A DNA stretch of 64,000 bases from Taudactylus pleione (GCA_031769625.1 JAUIMM010000741.1:62001-126000), one strand, 5' to 3'; positions 38,053 through 51,157 are shown, numbered from the stretch's first letter. The notes: a model not told the origin generated them from the letters alone. Made by a program: numbers and translations.

Positions 38053-41000
38053 CCCCGGTATCACACTACAGTATTATCTCAGTGTTGGGTGCAGCAATTA
38101 CCCCGGTATCACACTACAGTATTATCTCAGTGCTGGGTGCAGCAATTACCCCGGTATCACACTATTAACTCAGTTTTCGGTGCAGCAATTAACCCGGTAT
38201 CACACTACAGTATAACATCAGTGCTGGGGGCAGCAATTACCCCGGTATCACACTACAGTATTATCTCAGTGCTGGGTGCAGCAATTACACCGGTATCACA
38301 CTACAGTATTATCTCTGTGCTGGGAGCAGCAATTACCCCGCTATCACACTACAGTATTATCTCAGTGCTGGGTGCAGCAATTACCCCAGTATCACACAAC
38401 AGTATTAATTCAGTGCTGGGTGCAGCAATTACCCTGGGATCACACTATTATCTCAGTGCTGGGTACAACAATTACCCTGGTATCACACTACAGTATTATC
38501 TCAGTGCTGGGTGCAGCAATTAGACCAATATCACACTACAATATTATCTCAGTGCTGGGTGCAGCAATTACCCCGGTATCACACTACAGTATTTTCTCAG
38601 TGCTGGGTGCAGCAATTACCCCAGTATCACACTACTATCCTAGTGCAGGGTGCAGCAATTATCCCGGTATCTCACTACAGTATTATCTCAGTGCTGGGTG
38701 CAGCAAATACCCTGGTATCACACTACAGTATTATCTCAGTGCTGGGTGCAGCAATTACCCCGGTATCACACTACTGTATTATCTCACTGCTGGGTGCAGC
38801 AATTTCCCCGGAATCACACTACAGTATTATCTCAGCGCTGGGTGCAGCAATTACCCCGGTATCACACTATTATCTCAGCGCTGGGTGCAGCAATTTCCCC
38901 AGTATCACACTGCAGTATTATCTCAGTGGTGGGTGCAGCAATTTCCCCGGAATAACACTACAGTATTATCTCAGCGCTGGGTGCAGCAATTACCCTGGTA
39001 TCACACTATTATCTCAGTGCTGGGTGCAGCAATTTCCCCGGTATCACACTACAGTATTATCTCAGCGCTGGGTGCAGCAATTACCCTGGTATCACACTAT
39101 TATCTCAGTGCTGGATGCAGCAATTTCCCCGGTATCACACTACAGTATTATCTCAGCGCTGGGTGCAGCAATTACCCTGGTATCACACTACATTATTATC
39201 TCAGTGCTGGGTGCAGCAATTACCCTGGTATATCACACTACAGTATTATCTCAGTGCTGGGTGCAGCAATTACCACGGTATCACACTTTTATCTCAGCAC
39301 TGGGTGTGGCAATTACCCTTGTATCACACTACAGTATTATCTCAGTGCTGGGTGCAGCAATTACCCCGGTTTATCACACTACAGTATTATCTCAGTGCTG
39401 GGTGCAGCAATTTCCTGGGTATGACACTACAGTATTATCTCAGTGCTGGGTGCAGCAATTACCCCGGTATCACACTACAGTATTATCTTAGTGCTGGGTG
39501 CAGCAATTACCCTGGTATCACACTACAGTATTATCTCAGTGCTGGGTGGAGAAATTACCCCGGGATCACACTATTATCTCAGTGCTGGGTGCAGCAATTA
39601 CCCTGGTATCACACTACAGTATTATCTCAGCGCTGGGTACAGCAATTACCCTGGTATCACACTACAGTATTATCTCAGTGCTGGGTGCAGCAATTACCCC
39701 GGTATCACACTACAGTATTATCTGAGTGCTGGGTGAAGCAATTATCCCAGTATCACACTACAGTATTAACTCAGTGCTGGGTGCAGCAATTACCCCAGTA
39801 TCACACTACAGTCTTATTTCAGCGCTGGGTGCAGAAATATCCCCGGTATCACACTACAGTATTATCTCAGCGCTGGGTGCAGCAATTACCCTGGTATCAC
39901 ACTACAGTATTATCTCAGTGCTGGGTGCAGCAATTACCCTGGTATCACACTGCAGTATTATCTCAGCGCTGGGTTCAGCAATTACCACGGTATCACACTA
40001 CAGTATTATCTCAGTGCTGGGTGCAGCAATTACCCCAGTATCACACTACAGTATTATCTCATACGTGGGGTGCACCAATTACCCCGGTATCTCAGTACAG
40101 TATTATCTCAGTGCTGGGTGCAGCAATTACCCTGGTATCACACTACAGTATTATCTCAGTGCTGGGTGCAGCATTTACCCTGGTATATCATACTTTTATC
40201 TTAGTGCTGGGTGCAGCAATTAGCCCGGTATCTCACTACAGTATTATCTCAGTGCTGGGTGCAGCATTTACCCCGGTATCACACTATTATCTCAGCGCTG
40301 GGTGCGGCAATTACCCCATTATCACACTACAGTATAATCTCAGTGCTGGGTGCAGCAATTACCCTGGTATCACACTACAGTATTATCTCATGCGTGGGGT
40401 GCAGCAATTACCCCGGTATCACACTATTATCTCAGTGCTGGGTGCAGCAATTACCCTGGTATCACACTATTATCTCAGTGCTGGGTGCAGCAATTTCCCC
40501 GGTATCACACTACAGTATTATCTCAGTGCTGGGTGCAGCAATTACCCTGGTATCACACTACAGTATTATCTCAGTGCTGGGTTCAGCAATTACCCCGGTA
40601 TCACACTGCAGTATTATCTCAGTGCTGGGTGCAGCAATTACCCCTATATCACACTACAGTAGTATCTCAGTGCTGGGAGCAGCAATTACCCCGGTATCAC
40701 ACTACAGTATTATCTCAGTGCTGGGGGCAGCAATTACCCCGGGATCACACTATTATCTCAGTGCTGGGTGCAACAATTACCCTGGTATCACACTATAGTA
40801 TTATCTCAGCGTTGGGTGCAGCAATTACCCCGGTATCACATTACAGTATTATCTCAGTGCTGTGTGCAGCAATTACCCCGGTATCACACTACAGTATTAT
40901 CTGAGTGCTGGGTGAAGCAATTATCCCAGTATCACACTACAGTATTATCTCAGTGCTGGGTGCAGCAATTACCCCGATATCACACTACAATATTTTCTCA

Positions 41001-41554
41001 GTGCTGGGTGCAGTAATTAACCCGGTATCACACTACAGTATTATCTCAGTGCTGGATGCAGCAATTACCCCGTTATCACACTACTATCTCAAAGCTGGGT
41101 GCAGCAATTACCCCAGTATCTCACTACAGTATTATCTCAGTGCTTGGTGCAGCAATTACCCCGGTATCACACTACAGTATTATCTCAGTGCTGGGTGCAG
41201 CAATTACCCCAGTATCACACTGATATCTCAGTGCTGGGTGCAGCAATTACCCCGGTATCACACTATCATCTCAGCGCTGGGTGCAGCAATATCCCCGGTA
41301 TCACACTACAGTATTATCTCAGCGTTGGGTGCAGCAAATTCCCCAGTATCACACTACAGTATTATCTCAGCGCTGGGTGCAGCAATTACCCTGGTATCAC
41401 ACTATTATCTCAGTGCTGGATGCAGCAATAACCCCGGTATCACACTACAGTATGATCTCAGTGCTGGGTGCAGCAATTACCCTGGTATCACACTACAGTA
41501 TTATCTCAGTGCTGGGTGGAGCAATTACCCCAGTATCACACTATTATCTCAGTG
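36541..41554 (+). repeat. 5,014-bp higher-order module, left copy
   Basis: It starts with the rare monomer 'ctgggtggaacaattaccct' (36541), which recurs at 41555 where the second copy begins. Frames of 382, 326, 515, 165, 195 and 184 codons recur at exactly +5,014. The only difference I found between the copies is 37875 A versus 42889 G. The left copy overlaps the end of the 9,632-bp copy B, so this duplication came after that one. Confidence 0.93.
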
Positions 41555-44500
41555 CTGGGTGGAACAATTACCCTGGTATCACACTACAGTATTATCTCAG
41601 CGTTGGGTGCAGCAATTACCCCGGTATCACATTACAGTATTATCTCAGCGTTGGGTGCAGCAATTACCCCGGTATCACATTACAGTATTATCTCAGTGCT
41701 GGGTGCAGCAATTACCCCGGTATCACACTACAGTATTATCTGAGTGCTGGGTGAAGCAATTATCCCAGTATCACACTACAGTATTATCTCAGTGCTGGGT
41801 GCAGCAATTACCCCGATATCACACTACAATATTATCTCAGTGCTGGGTGCAGCAATTACCCCGGTATCACACTACAGTATTATCTCAGTGCTGGATGGAG
41901 CAATTACCCCATTATCACACTACTATCTCAGTGCTGGGTGCAGCAATTACCCCAGTATCTCACTACAGTATTATCTCAGTGCTGGGTGCAGCAATTACCC
42001 CGGTATCACACTACAGTATTATCTCAGTGCTGGGTGCAGCAATTACCCCGGTATCACACTATTATTTCAGTGCTGGGTGCAGCAATTACCCCGGTATCAC
42101 ACTATCATCTCAGCGCTGCGTGCAGCAATATCCCCGGTATCACACTCCAGTATTATCTCAGCGTTGGGTGCAGCAATTTCCCCGGTATCACAATACAGTA
42201 TTATCTCAGTGTTGGGTGCAGCAATTAGCCCGGTATCACACTACAGTATTATCTCAGTGCTGGGTGCAGCAATTACCCCGGTATCACACTATTAACTCAG
42301 TTTTGGGTGCAGCAATTAACCCGGTATCACACTACAGTATAAACTCAGTGCTGGGGGCAGCAATTACCCCGGTATCACACTACAGTATTATCTCAGTGCT
42401 GGGTGCAGCAATTACACCGGTATCACACTACAGTATTATCTCAGTGCTGGGAGCAGCAATTACCCCGCTATCACACTACAGTATTATCTCAGTGCTGGGT
42501 GCAGCAATTACCCCAGTATCACACAACAGTATTAATTCAGTGCTGGGTGCAGCAATTACCCTGGGATCACACTATTATCTCAGTGCTGGGTACAACAATT
42601 ACCCTGGTATCACACTACAGTATTATCTCAGCGCTGGGTGCAGCAATTATCCCGGTATCACATTACAGTATTATCTCAGTGCTGGGTGCAGCAATTACCC
42701 CGGTATCACATTACAGTATTATCTCAGTGCTGGGTGCAGCAGTTAGCCCGATATCACACTACAGTATTATCTCAGTGCTGGATGGAGCAATTACCCCGTT
42801 ATCACACTACTATCTCAGTGCTGGGTGCAGCAATTACCCCAGTATCTCACTACAGTATTATCTCAGTGCTGGGTGCAGCAATTACCCCGGTATCACACTA
42901 CAGTATTATCTCAGTGCTGGGTGCAGCAATTACCCCGGTATCACACTATTATCTCAGTGCTGGGTGCAGCAATTACCCCGGTATCACACTATCATCTCAG
43001 CGCTGGGTGCAGCAATATCCCCGGTATCACACTACAGTATTATCTCAGCTTTGGGTGCAGCAATTTCCCCGGTATCACACTACAGTATTATCTCAGTGTT
43101 GGGTGCAGCAATTACCCCGGTATCACACTACAGTATTATCTCAGTGCTGGGTGCAGCAATTACCCCGGTATCACACTATTAACTCAGTTTTCGGTGCAGC
43201 AATTAACCCGGTATCACACTACAGTATAACATCAGTGCTGGGGGCAGCAATTACCCCGGTATCACACTACAGTATTATCTCAGTGCTGGGTGCAGCAATT
43301 ACACCGGTATCACACTACAGTATTATCTCTGTGCTGGGAGCAGCAATTACCCCGCTATCACACTACAGTATTATCTCAGTGCTGGGTGCAGCAATTACCC
43401 CAGTATCACACAACAGTATTAATTCAGTGCTGGGTGCAGCAATTACCCTGGGATCACACTATTATCTCAGTGCTGGGTACAACAATTACCCTGGTATCAC
43501 ACTACAGTATTATCTCAGTGCTGGGTGCAGCAATTAGACCAATATCACACTACAATATTATCTCAGTGCTGGGTGCAGCAATTACCCCGGTATCACACTA
43601 CAGTATTTTCTCAGTGCTGGGTGCAGCAATTACCCCAGTATCACACTACTATCCTAGTGCAGGGTGCAGCAATTATCCCGGTATCTCACTACAGTATTAT
43701 CTCAGTGCTGGGTGCAGCAAATACCCTGGTATCACACTACAGTATTATCTCAGTGCTGGGTGCAGCAATTACCCCGGTATCACACTACTGTATTATCTCA
43801 CTGCTGGGTGCAGCAATTTCCCCGGAATCACACTACAGTATTATCTCAGCGCTGGGTGCAGCAATTACCCCGGTATCACACTATTATCTCAGCGCTGGGT
43901 GCAGCAATTTCCCCAGTATCACACTGCAGTATTATCTCAGTGGTGGGTGCAGCAATTTCCCCGGAATAACACTACAGTATTATCTCAGCGCTGGGTGCAG
44001 CAATTACCCTGGTATCACACTATTATCTCAGTGCTGGGTGCAGCAATTTCCCCGGTATCACACTACAGTATTATCTCAGCGCTGGGTGCAGCAATTACCC
44101 TGGTATCACACTATTATCTCAGTGCTGGATGCAGCAATTTCCCCGGTATCACACTACAGTATTATCTCAGCGCTGGGTGCAGCAATTACCCTGGTATCAC
44201 ACTACATTATTATCTCAGTGCTGGGTGCAGCAATTACCCTGGTATATCACACTACAGTATTATCTCAGTGCTGGGTGCAGCAATTACCACGGTATCACAC
44301 TTTTATCTCAGCACTGGGTGTGGCAATTACCCTTGTATCACACTACAGTATTATCTCAGTGCTGGGTGCAGCAATTACCCCGGTTTATCACACTACAGTA
44401 TTATCTCAGTGCTGGGTGCAGCAATTTCCTGGGTATGACACTACAGTATTATCTCAGTGCTGGGTGCAGCAATTACCCCGGTATCACACTACAGTATTAT

Positions 44501-46568
44501 CTTAGTGCTGGGTGCAGCAATTACCCTGGTATCACACTACAGTATTATCTCAGTGCTGGGTGGAGAAATTACCCCGGGATCACACTATTATCTCAGTGCT
44601 GGGTGCAGCAATTACCCTGGTATCACACTACAGTATTATCTCAGCGCTGGGTACAGCAATTACCCTGGTATCACACTACAGTATTATCTCAGTGCTGGGT
44701 GCAGCAATTACCCCGGTATCACACTACAGTATTATCTGAGTGCTGGGTGAAGCAATTATCCCAGTATCACACTACAGTATTAACTCAGTGCTGGGTGCAG
44801 CAATTACCCCAGTATCACACTACAGTCTTATTTCAGCGCTGGGTGCAGAAATATCCCCGGTATCACACTACAGTATTATCTCAGCGCTGGGTGCAGCAAT
44901 TACCCTGGTATCACACTACAGTATTATCTCAGTGCTGGGTGCAGCAATTACCCTGGTATCACACTGCAGTATTATCTCAGCGCTGGGTTCAGCAATTACC
45001 ACGGTATCACACTACAGTATTATCTCAGTGCTGGGTGCAGCAATTACCCCAGTATCACACTACAGTATTATCTCATACGTGGGGTGCACCAATTACCCCG
45101 GTATCTCAGTACAGTATTATCTCAGTGCTGGGTGCAGCAATTACCCTGGTATCACACTACAGTATTATCTCAGTGCTGGGTGCAGCATTTACCCTGGTAT
45201 ATCATACTTTTATCTTAGTGCTGGGTGCAGCAATTAGCCCGGTATCTCACTACAGTATTATCTCAGTGCTGGGTGCAGCATTTACCCCGGTATCACACTA
45301 TTATCTCAGCGCTGGGTGCGGCAATTACCCCATTATCACACTACAGTATAATCTCAGTGCTGGGTGCAGCAATTACCCTGGTATCACACTACAGTATTAT
45401 CTCATGCGTGGGGTGCAGCAATTACCCCGGTATCACACTATTATCTCAGTGCTGGGTGCAGCAATTACCCTGGTATCACACTATTATCTCAGTGCTGGGT
45501 GCAGCAATTTCCCCGGTATCACACTACAGTATTATCTCAGTGCTGGGTGCAGCAATTACCCTGGTATCACACTACAGTATTATCTCAGTGCTGGGTTCAG
45601 CAATTACCCCGGTATCACACTGCAGTATTATCTCAGTGCTGGGTGCAGCAATTACCCCTATATCACACTACAGTAGTATCTCAGTGCTGGGAGCAGCAAT
45701 TACCCCGGTATCACACTACAGTATTATCTCAGTGCTGGGGGCAGCAATTACCCCGGGATCACACTATTATCTCAGTGCTGGGTGCAACAATTACCCTGGT
45801 ATCACACTATAGTATTATCTCAGCGTTGGGTGCAGCAATTACCCCGGTATCACATTACAGTATTATCTCAGTGCTGTGTGCAGCAATTACCCCGGTATCA
45901 CACTACAGTATTATCTGAGTGCTGGGTGAAGCAATTATCCCAGTATCACACTACAGTATTATCTCAGTGCTGGGTGCAGCAATTACCCCGATATCACACT
46001 ACAATATTTTCTCAGTGCTGGGTGCAGTAATTAACCCGGTATCACACTACAGTATTATCTCAGTGCTGGATGCAGCAATTACCCCGTTATCACACTACTA
46101 TCTCAAAGCTGGGTGCAGCAATTACCCCAGTATCTCACTACAGTATTATCTCAGTGCTTGGTGCAGCAATTACCCCGGTATCACACTACAGTATTATCTC
46201 AGTGCTGGGTGCAGCAATTACCCCAGTATCACACTGATATCTCAGTGCTGGGTGCAGCAATTACCCCGGTATCACACTATCATCTCAGCGCTGGGTGCAG
46301 CAATATCCCCGGTATCACACTACAGTATTATCTCAGCGTTGGGTGCAGCAAATTCCCCAGTATCACACTACAGTATTATCTCAGCGCTGGGTGCAGCAAT
46401 TACCCTGGTATCACACTATTATCTCAGTGCTGGATGCAGCAATAACCCCGGTATCACACTACAGTATGATCTCAGTGCTGGGTGCAGCAATTACCCTGGT
46501 ATCACACTACAGTATTATCTCAGTGCTGGGTGGAGCAATTACCCCAGTATCACACTATTATCTCAGTG
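41555..46568 (+). repeat. 5,014-bp higher-order module, right copy
   Basis: Identity with the left copy ends at 46568. There the left copy's successor reads ctgggtggaacaatt (41555) and this one reads ctgggtgcagcaatt (46569). That sharp switch defines the duplication joint within one monomer. Pairing of monomers out of register, as in unequal exchange, would give this structure. Confidence 0.93.
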
Positions 46569-46894
46569 CTGGGTGCAGCAATTACCCTGGTATCACACTA
46601 CAGTATTATCTCAGCACTGGGTGCAGCAATTACCCTGGTATCATACTGCAGTATTATCTCAGCGCTGGGTTCAGCAATTACCCCGGTATCACACTACAGT
46701 ATTATCTCAGTGCTGGGTGCAGCAATTACCCCAGTATCACACTACAGTATTATCTCATGTGTGGGGTGCAGCAATTACCCCGGTATCTCACTACAGTATT
46801 ATCTCAGTGCTGGGTGCAGCAATTACCCTGGTATCACACTACAGTATTATCTCAGTGCTGGGTGCAGCAATTACCCTGGTATATCATACTATTA

Positions 46895-48840
46895 TCTTAG
46901 CACTGGGTGCAGCAATTAGCCCGGTATCTCACTACAGTATTATCTCAGTGCTGGGTGCAGCATTTACCCCGGTATCACACTATTATCTCAGCGCTGGGTG
47001 CGGCAATTACCCCATTATCACACTACAGTATTATCTCAGTGCTGGGTGCAGCAATTACCCTGGTATCACACTACAGTATTATCTCAGTGCTGGGTGCATC
47101 AATTACCCTGGTATCACACTATTATCTCAGCGATGGGTGCAGCAATTATCCCGGTATCTCACTGCAGTATTATCTCAGTACTGGGTGCAGCAATTACCCC
47201 ATTATCACACTACTGTATTATTTCCGTGCTGGGTGCAGCAATTACCCTGGTATCACACTATTATCTCAGCGCAGGGTGCAGCAATTATCCCGTTATCATA
47301 CTACTGTATTATCTCAGCGCTGGGTGCAGCAATTAGCCTGTTATCACACTACAGTATTATCTCAGCTCTGGGTGCAGCAATTACCCCGGTTTCACACTAT
47401 GGTATTATCTCAGTGCTGGGTGCAGCAATTTCCCCGGTATCACACTACGGTATTATCTCAGCACTGGGTGCAGCAATTTCCCCGGTATCACACTACGGTA
47501 TTATCTCATTGCTGGGTGCAGCAATTACCCCGGGATCACACTACAGTATTATCTCAGCGTTGGGTGCAGCAATTTCACCGGTATCACACTACAGTATTAT
47601 CTCAGCGATGGGTGCAGAAATTACCCTGGTATCACACTATTATCTCAGTGCTGGATGCAGCAATGACCCCGGTATCACACTACAGTATTATCTCAGTGCT
47701 GGGTGCAGCAATTACCCTGGTATCACACTACAGTATTATCTCAGTGCTGGGTGGAGCAATTACCCCGGTATATCACTATTATCTCAGTGCTGGGTGCAGC
47801 AATTACCCTGGTATCACACTACAGTATTATCTCAGCGCTGGGTGCAGCAATTACCCTGGTATCACACTACAGTATTATCTCAGTGCTGGGTGCAGCAATT
47901 ACCCCGGTATCACACTACAGTATTATCTCAGTGCTGGGTGCAGCAATTACCCCGGTTTATCACACTACAGTATTATCTCATGCGTGGGGTGCAGCAATTA
48001 CCCCGGTATCTCACTACAGTATTATCTCAATGCTGGGTGCAGCAATTACCCTGGGATCACACTACAGTATTATCTCAGTGCTGGGTGCAGCAATTACCCT
48101 GGTATATCATACTATTATCTTAGCACTGGGTGCAGCAATTAGCCCGGTATCTCACTACAGTATTATCTCAGTGCTGGGTGCAGCATTTACCCCGATATCA
48201 CACTATTATCTCAGCGCTGGGTGCGGCAATTACCCCATTATCACACTACAGTATTATCTCAGTGCTGGGTGCAGCAATTACCCCGGTATCTCACTACAGT
48301 ATTATCTCAGTGCTGGGTGCAGCAATTACCCTGGTATCACACTACAGTATTATCTCAGTGCTGGGTTCAGCAATTACCCCGGTATATCACACTATTATCT
48401 CAGCGATGGGTGCAGCAATTATCCCGGTTTCTCACTGCAGTATTATCTCAGTACTGGGTGCAGCAATTACCCCGGTATCACACTATTATCTCAGCGCTGG
48501 GTGTGGCAATTACCCCATTATCACACTACTGTATTATTTCAGTGCTGGGTGCAGCAATTACCCTGGTATCACACTATTATCACAGCACAGGGTGCAGCAA
48601 TTATCCCGTTATCATACTACTGTATTATCTCAGCGCTGGGTGCAGCAATTAGCCTGTTATCACACTACAGTATTATCTCAGCTCTGGGTGCAGCAATTAC
48701 CCCGGTTTCACACTACGGTATTATCTCAGTGCTGGGTGCAGCAATTTCCCCGGTATCACACTACGGTATTATCTCAGCACTGGGTGCAGCAATTTCCCCG
48801 GTATCACACTACGGTATTATCTCAGTGCTGGGTGCAGCAA
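46895..48840 (+). repeat. Diverged 1.2-1.3-kb blocks in array 3
   Basis: Variant monomers recur in order across this stretch: 'cttagcactggg' at 46896 and 48119, and 'cgttatcata' at 47291 and 48606 (1,315 bp apart). Both are followed by the rare series with 'cactacggtatt' monomers. The blocks differ in length and sequence, so this is an older, partly eroded duplication. Confidence 0.7.
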
Positions 48841-50090
48841 TTACTCCTGTATCACACTACAGTATTATCTCAGCGCTGGGTGCAGCAATTACCGTGGTAT
48901 CACACTACAGTATTATCTCAGCACTGGGTACAGCAATTACCCCTCTATCACACTACAGTATTGTCTCAGCGCTGGGTGCAGCAATTACCCCGGTATCACA
49001 CTACAGTATTATCTCAGCGCTGGGTGCAGCAATTACCCCGGTATCACACTACAGTATTATCTCAGCGCTCAATGCAGCAATTTCCCCAGTATCACACTAC
49101 AGTATTATCTCAGCGCTGGGCGCAGCAATTACTCCTCTATCACACTACAGTATTATCTCAGTGCTGGGTACAGCAATTTCCCCGGTATCACACTACAGTA
49201 TTATCTCTGCGCTCGGTGCAGCAATTACCCCGGTATCACACTACAGTATTATCTCAGTGCTGGATGCAGCAATTACCCCGGTATCACACTACAGTATTAT
49301 CTCAGCGATGGGTGCAGCAATTACCCCGGTATCACACTACAGTATTATCTCAGCGCTCGGTGCAGCAATTACCCCAGTATCACACTACAGTATTATCTCA
49401 GTGCTGGATGTAGCAATTACCCCGGTATCACACTACAGTATTATCTCAGCGATGGGTGCAGCAATTACCCCGGTATCACACTACAGTATTATCTCAGCGC
49501 TCGGTGCAGCAATTACCCCAGTATCACACTACAGTATTATCTCAGTGCTGGGTGCAGCAATTACCCCGGTATCACACTACAGTATTATCTCAGTGCTGGG
49601 TGCAGCAATTACCCCAGTATCACACTACAGTATTATCTCAGCGCTCGATGCAGCAATTACCCCGGTATCACACTACAGTATAATCTCAGCGCTGGGCGCA
49701 GCAATTACCCCTCTATCACACTACAGTATTATCTCAGCACTGGGTACAGCAATTACCCCGGTATCACACTACAGTATTATCTCTGCGCTCGGTGCAGCAA
49801 TTACCCCGGTATCACACTACAGTATTATCTCAGTGCTGGATGCAGCAATTACCCCGGTATCACACTACAGTATTATCTCAGCGATGGGTGCAGCAATTAC
49901 CCCGGTATCACACTACAGTATTATCTCAGCGCTCGGTGCAGCAATTACCCCAGTATCACACTACAGTATTATCTCAGTGCTGGGTGCAGCAATTACCCCG
50001 GTATCACACTACAGTATTATCTCAGTGCTGGGTGCAGCAATTACCCCAGTATCACACTACAGTATTATCTCAGCGCTGGGTGCAGGTATC
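48841..50090 (+). repeat. Homogeneous 48-bp terminal domain with 576-bp 12-mer repeat
   Basis: In this last 1.25 kb the 43-bp variant is absent and monomers stay in strict 48-bp phase. A 12-monomer pattern repeats at 576 bp ('gcgctgggcgcagcaatt' at 49113 and 49689; 'gtgctggatg' at 49257 and 49833). Nested inside is a 144-bp, three-monomer duplication ('gtgctggatg' at 49257 and 49401, each followed by 'gcgatggg' and 'gcgctcgg' monomers). The strict phase keeps one forward frame open to 50210, which explains the 835-codon open frame without any need for coding. Confidence 0.88.
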
Positions 50091-50110
50091 TCACTGCAAT
50101 ATTGTCTCAG

Positions 50111-50979
50111 GTTGTGGCATTTTAGGGGAAATTCTCTGCATTTAAAGACCATATACCAGCACCCTCCGCTGTTTGCTGCTCCTCTCACGTGTTGCCTGTC
50201 AGTGCTCTGACATACATGTGTGTAGCATTAATATGATACTGGGTTATCAGCTCTATATTAATGAGCGCTGACAGCCATTTGTTTAGTATCCTCTCGGGCT
50301 GACATCTTCCTACACCCCCTCCCCCCCTGACATTTGCTCAGTTATATGTGATAATAATACAGGCAACATGCAAACAATGAGCTCTACTACCATAGTATGA
50401 AGACAGCAATATTCCAGAGTTACACATGGAGCCATTGTTATCCAAATGGGTCACAACCTCAATTACCACTTGGTAAATCTGTTTGGGATATACGCAGGGG
50501 CCAATCAGTAGCCGATGGCACGGAGGCGTAATTACAGAACATACAAGAGTGTGGTGTGTCCAGGGTGACATATGGATTTCTGAGCACAGATAAATAATAC
50601 CAAGTTGTGATATGTAAGCGGTAAATGCCAGGATGGCGCACAGGGTGATTTATCATTGTCAGCCCCTCTAGAACGTGTGGAAAACATTATTCCTATCAGT
50701 GAAGGGCTGCTCCTGCTTCTGCTGCAGCCTCAGTGTTTTTCCATCTGCAATTCCCAGGATTGCACTATGATAAATGAAGCAGAGAGTCAGACTGCAGCTA
50801 TACTCGGCCCCCTCTGAGAGACAGCAGTGACTCCAATATAGTAATAGAGCCAGGGACCCCGGCTCGCGCGCTCCAAGTGATGCTGAAGGATCATTAGCAA
50901 TGGCCGCCGGGCACCACGTTTTCCCCACTGAGGTCTCACCACTATTAGATACTCCCTGCATGTCAGCTGTCACATTTTT
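50111..50979. other. Non-coding spacer to the right of array 3
   Basis: Unique-looking sequence with no recognisable gene. Minus-strand frames of 65-101 codons (for example 50668-50973) have no recognisable domain. A short cytosine run (ccccctccccccc type) lies near 50320. No RNA gene or repeat was identified. Confidence 0.55.
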
Positions 50980-51157
50980 GGGGCCTATTTATTATTGCCA
51001 CATAAATTATGTTTTCAAAATCGCCATGGCAAAAAGTGTAGAGTGTTACTGCGCAAGCGTGAAGTTAGCAGTGAGTGGGCCCATCACATCAATCATGCAG
51101 AAATGACTGTTCCCGTAAGTGTGACATCACATTCATTCACTGTGATGTATAGGCCCC
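50980..51157. mobile_element. Candidate MITE, 178 bp, ggggcctat ends
   Basis: The left end ggggcctatttatt (50980-50993) and the right end ataggcccc (51149-51157) form a 9-bp perfect inverted repeat with weaker pairing inward. The form GGGGCCTAT is close to the GGGCC-type ends of the Harbinger-like elements elsewhere in this window. A clear target duplication is not visible (both flanks are T-rich), so this remains a candidate. Confidence 0.45.

Larger units (their letters stand above)
9932..50110 (+). repeat. Satellite array 3, 48-bp monomer with 43-bp variant, about 40 kb
   Basis: The consensus monomer reads gtgctgggtgcagcaattac, cccggtatcacactacag, tattatctca (48 bp). A common variant lacks 'cagta' (cactattatctca, 43 bp). 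A rarer one has two extra bases (ggtatatcacac), and another reads ctcatgcgtggggtgcagc at the join. Roughly 850 monomers fill 40 kb without any other insert that I can see. With 16 stop-free codons per 48 bp, all three forward frames stay open over long stretches (period-16 peptides VLSQCWVQQLPRYHTT, SVLGAAITPVSHYSII, AGCSNYPGITLQYYLS). Each 43-bp monomer shifts from one frame to another. The reverse strand has stops in every monomer. There is no start context, signal or single favoured frame, so the frames are treated as non-coding. The last monomer decays at about 50090-50110. Confidence 0.97.

Noticed and set aside
50668..50973. 101-codon minus-strand open frame
   Set aside because: No recognisable domain, no repeat of the frame elsewhere and no supporting signals.
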